The position numbers and the translations under genes are program-made. The notes below the pieces were generated by a model. It saw nothing but the letters and a program-made list of their open reading frames with translations, was not told the DNA's origin and made no database searches. Positions 60,898-64,000 of a stretch of 64,000 bases of DNA are shown piece after piece (position 1 is the first letter of the stretch; every line of letters starts with the position of its first letter). Origin of the DNA: an uncultured Bacteroidales bacterium. GTDB lineage: Bacteria > Bacteroidota > Bacteroidia > Bacteroidales > ML635J-15. Location of the stretch: NCBI GenBank assembly GCA_937899245.1, contig CALDKB010000028.1, positions 6,665 to 70,664 on the forward strand, read 5' to 3'.

Positions 60898-63800
60898 TTA
60901 TCTAATCAGCATTACAGTTCCCTGTTTTTCGTGGACAACGCCATTCCAATCCTGGAAAGTGCAGAACCACTGGTATAAACCTGGCTTGCAAACCTTATCG
61001 CCCTTGTTCTTGTTACCCCAGTCGGTACCATCCCAGCTGGTCTCGCCACAAGTATCGCATGAAGCATTTTGATCGAATATTGAAGTCTTGTAAACAAGAG
61101 CTCCCCAACGGTCGTAAATTGCGAGCATAAATTCATTCATAGTAATACCATTACCACAAATTCTGAAGCAATCGTTGATACCATCGCCATTAGGTGTGAA
61201 TGAAGTTGGTGCATAGAATGCAAACTCGTTTTGAATAATCAAGCTACGGGTTGTTGTATCGCGGCAGTAATGATCAGATTCTGCGACAAGCATTATTTCA
61301 TATTCACCCATTCTCTTGTAAATATGGCGTGGAGACTCGAACATAGAACTGTCCCTATCACCGAAGAACCAGAAATAACGTTCTGCGCCAGTAGAATAGT
61401 TGATAAACTTGATTTCTGAATCAAGCATTCCTGTAACTTCAGGATCAGATTCGAACAATGCCTTTGGCTTAGGATATACAGTAATAAAATTATTGTATGT
61501 CTTATAGAAGTGGCAGCCAAAACCATCGGTAAGTTCCAAAGAAACATCATAAGAACCGGCTCTCTCGTATACGTGAGTTGGTCTTCTATCGTCTGAGAAT
61601 GCGTAGTCGCCGAATTCCCACAAAGTATTTTCCGCTGTCTGATACGGCAGGAACGAAGTTGCGAATGGAGCACAACCCGCGATTTCTGTTGCGACGAACA
61701 AAGTGTCTGGTTTCGGTCTTACATTAATCAGGATTGAATCAGACACTGGTGTTGTACCACACATATCGGACAATGTTATATGAACCATTGTTGTTGTATC
61801 AAGATTGATTGTAAATGGAGCTGGAACAATTGAGCCATCGTCGATAGTCAAGATATACGGACCGCCATTTCCACCTTCTGTCTCCACATTAACAATTGCA
61901 CCTGCACCCGGACAAACTGTATCGTAAGCAGTTGTTACAGCCCTGATATTCAATGGCGGATTTACTGTCACAACAACAGGGTCGGAAACTGCGGAACAGA
62001 AGTTGGCGTCAGTTACTGTCAGTACATAAGTTGATGTTTGTGTAGGAGATACGGTCAAGATATTAGAATATGAAATTACAGAATCGTTGTTAGACCACGC
62101 ATAATTGTAGAAAGGTGTTCCGCCTGCAACCTGAGTTGTAATTGTCGTTGTTTGTCCATTACAGATTGTCTGGTTGTTCATCGGTAATATATAAATAGGT
62201 GTAGGTCCTTCTACAACGATATTCCTTTCGATTCGGCAATTATGATCATCGGTAACAGTAACATCGTAGCTTCCAGGAATTGCAGAAATACTATGAGTTG
62301 TCTGTCCATCTGGCCACAAATATGAATATGGAGGAACACCGCCCTGAACATTAATAATAGCTGTACCATCAGCATTGTTTCCACATGTTGCAGCGGTTGA
62401 CAACGTATTAGCAATCATCTGTGATGGTTGTTCAATAATAAAATGTGTATTTGTATGACAACCTATATAGTCGACAACTGTAACTGTATACAATCCGGAG
62501 CAAAGGCCCTCGTATATATAATTTTCAGAGCCCCACAAGTACTGATACGGCTGCAAACCGCCGTGCATAACAAGTTCTGCCCTACCGTCGCAAGAACCGA
62601 AACATGTATTATGTTGCAACTTTACTGAATCAATTACCAACTCTGGACTTACCGTAATTGTGAATGTTTCAGTATTTGACTGGCATCTGTTGTTATCAAC
62701 AACATAAACCGAGTATGTTGTAGTTTCATGAAGTGTTAACTCGGCATTAGAAACATTGCCCAGCGACGAACCGCTGCTTGCAGTCCAATTATATACATAA
62801 GGCATTGTACCACCTGTTGCCGATGCCTGAAGATGAGATGCAGTTCCTTCACATACAGCGCTATTGTCATCGGCAGTAACAATCAGAGGATCCGGCTGAG
62901 ACACAACGAAATCCCTAGAAATTGTACAATTGTTCTGGTCGGCAATAGTAACACTGTACTCGCCTGCTGCCAAATGTTGTCTACGTGCCGATGAAAGTCC
63001 TATATCAGACCACAAATAAGACAGAGCGCCAGTACCGCCATTAGCCCTTATGTTAATAGAGCCATCATACGAGCGGTAGCAAGTTAAATCGCGTGCATAA
63101 GTAGAATTATCGTTAACCACGATTTCTGATGGTTCTTCTATTTCGTAATCGAATGACAGCTGGCAGTTATTGGCATCGGTAAGTGTTACATGATACTGAC
63201 CGACACACAAGTTGACGATTGTATTTGTTGGAGAGCCCCAAGAATATGAATAAGGCAAAGTTCCACCTTGAGCATTGATGGTTGCCGAGCCATGGCATGC
63301 ACGGTAACAGATATCATCGACTTTGGTCAATTCACCTGTTAGTTCAGCCGGAGTTGCAATGTTTACGATTGTATCTTCAGAAACACAACCATTCAGTTCG
63401 ATGTTTAATGTTATAGGGTGAATACCTCCTCTTCCAGTTTCATTTTCCCAATGAATAACATAAGGACCAATGCCTGTTCCTGATTCGACAATAGCGCCGT
63501 CGAAATCCCAGTTGAAGATTGCATCGTTACAAACACTTCCTTCTGTTGACATATTACCTAGATATGTTATTGTGGTTGACTCTCCATAACACTCAACAGG
63601 AAGATAAGTAAACCTATTGTTTGGCTGAGGATAGAAATCGACAATTACATCATCATGGGCTGAGCAGCTCTCGTAATTTCCCATATAAGCCTCTGTCCAT
63701 CTGAACTTGTATCGACCCCAGGTGTCAACAATAACAGTTGAGTTTGGCGAGTTTACAGCGCCGAATGCTGCGGCACCACCAGCAGGAGCAGTAACAACAC

Positions 63801-64000
63801 TCCATGTACCAACGTTACCTGCTGGTAATGGAGTTGCCGACAACATGTATGAATTTGAACACGTTAGTGCATCTTGTCCTGCATATGGAGTTGGCATAAC
63901 ACAACATGAAGGATCGTTATTCTGTCTAACAATAACAATCATTGTTGTATCATAAGTACATCCAAAATTATCTGTTGCAGAGAATGTATATTCAATCTGA
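60898..64000 (-). CDS. SprB-like surface adhesin with gliding-type C-terminal domain, 5' end outside window
   Basis: The frame is open to the window edge, so only the C-terminal 1034 or so residues are seen; a Met at 63942 is internal. Several SprB-type repeats of about 80 residues occur with GGTxPYxYxW, a G-x-Y-x-V-T-V-x-D core and a following C (for example GGTLPYSYSW, GGLQPYQYLW, GGVPPYSYLW). Two PKD-like domains (LWEFGDYAFSDD, FWFFGDRDSS) precede a type B gliding-motility-associated tail: APTSFTPNGDGINDCFRI, IYDRWGALVY, SWDGTDWGN. Flavobacterial SprB is the mobile gliding adhesin; here surface display by T9SS is the safe conclusion. Confidence 0.92.
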   Translation of the reverse strand, partial: QIEYTFSATDNFGCTYDTTMIVIVRQNNDPSCCVMPTPYAGQDALTCSNSYMLSATPLPAGNVGTWSVVTAPAGGAAAFGAVNSPNSTVIVDTWGRYKFRWTEAYMGNYESCSAHDDVIVDFYPQPNNRFTYLPVECYGESTTITYLGNMSTEGSVCNDAIFNWDFDGAIVESGTGIGPYVIHWENETGRGGIHPITLNIELNGCVSEDTIVNIATPAELTGELTKVDDICYRACHGSATINAQGGTLPYSYSWGSPTNTIVNLCVGQYHVTLTDANNCQLSFDYEIEEPSEIVVNDNSTYARDLTCYRSYDGSINIRANGGTGALSYLWSDIGLSSARRQHLAAGEYSVTIADQNNCTISRDFVVSQPDPLIVTADDNSAVCEGTASHLQASATGGTMPYVYNWTASSGSSLGNVSNAELTLHETTTYSVYVVDNNRCQSNTETFTITVSPELVIDSVKLQHNTCFGSCDGRAELVMHGGLQPYQYLWGSENYIYEGLCSGLYTVTVVDYIGCHTNTHFIIEQPSQMIANTLSTAATCGNNADGTAIINVQGGVPPYSYLWPDGQTTHSISAIPGSYDVTVTDDHNCRIERNIVVEGPTPIYILPMNNQTICNGQTTTITTQVAGGTPFYNYAWSNNDSVISYSNILTVSPTQTSTYVLTVTDANFCSAVSDPVVVTVNPPLNIRAVTTAYDTVCPGAGAIVNVETEGGNGGPYILTIDDGSIVPAPFTINLDTTTMVHITLSDMCGTTPVSDSILINVRPKPDTLFVATEIAGCAPFATSFLPYQTAENTLWEFGDYAFSDDRRPTHVYERAGSYDVSLELTDGFGCHFYKTYNNFITVYPKPKALFESDPEVTGMLDSEIKFINYSTGAERYFWFFGDRDSSMFESPRHIYKRMGEYEIMLVAESDHYCRDTTTRSLIIQNEFAFYAPTSFTPNGDGINDCFRICGNGITMNEFMLAIYDRWGALVYKTSIFDQNASCDTCGETSWDGTDWGNKNKGDKVCKPGLYQWFCTFQDWNGVVHEKQGTVMLIR

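Overview
The window looks like chromosomal DNA from a member of the Bacteroidales (Bacteroidetes). Four large secreted proteins, or their visible ends, carry type IX secretion (T9SS) or gliding-type C-terminal domains. There are many small lipoproteins, DUF4249, GWxTD and BspA-like repeat proteins, a RibBA fusion and a stand-alone RfaE2. More than twenty genes are preceded by the Bacteroidetes sigma motif TAnnTTTG, ten of them with a TTG 17-21 bases upstream. The DNA is AT-rich and densely coding. I see no rRNA, tRNA, CRISPR array, phage or insertion sequence. Genus and species cannot be told from what is visible.

Layout. 1-3004: C-terminal part of a WD40/caspase-fold protein. 3.2-5.0 kb: panC-panD-rfaE2. 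5.0-8.9 kb: a lipoprotein, then radA with a Wzm/Wzt-type ABC exporter. 8.9-10.7 kb: a small membrane protein and an aminotransferase. 10.8-13.7 kb: a secreted M43 metalloprotease with three related Cys-rich mini-lipoproteins. 13.8-18.1 kb: uvrB and a secreted C10 cysteine protease. 18.2-22.5 kb: kdsB-GT4-rnhB-leucine-rich-repeat operon. 22.6-27.5 kb: gingipain-like C25 protease translationally coupled to a MATE exporter. 27.5-31.5 kb (minus): outer-membrane barrel plus Gate-domain carrier, and a second MATE protein. 31.6-34.8 kb: lipoprotein esterase and three small lipoproteins. 34.8-39.6 kb (minus): ABC-F protein, AAA ATPase, pseudouridine synthase, panB. 39.7-40.5 kb: flavodoxin/ferredoxin fusion. 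40.9-52.9 kb (minus): a long tightly packed unit, tmk-DoxX-tpiA-prmA-giant secreted protein-GWxTD lipoprotein-rlmB-purH. 53.1-56.3 kb: two related lipoproteins flanking a DUF4249 lipoprotein. 56.4-60.2 kb (minus): ribF-LptF/G permease and ribBA. 60.4 kb: small membrane protein. 60.9-64 kb (minus): end of a SprB-like adhesin that runs out of the window.

How it fits together. Envelope building (RfaE2, KdsB, LptF/G, Wzm/Wzt, GT4) and protein secretion dominate. Three different protease families carry T9SS tails, which fits a proteolytic, surface-active lifestyle, although the T9SS machinery itself is outside the window. Pantothenate genes are split between two places (panC-panD and panB), and riboflavin genes ribF and ribBA are close neighbours.

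I did not find a clearly new defence or mobile system. The best candidates for undescribed biology are the M43/mini-lipoprotein cluster, the overlapping giant-protein/GWxTD pair, the AAA ATPase with a tandem dyad array at its promoter, and a DoxX-family protein that seems to carry an inserted CxxC segment.
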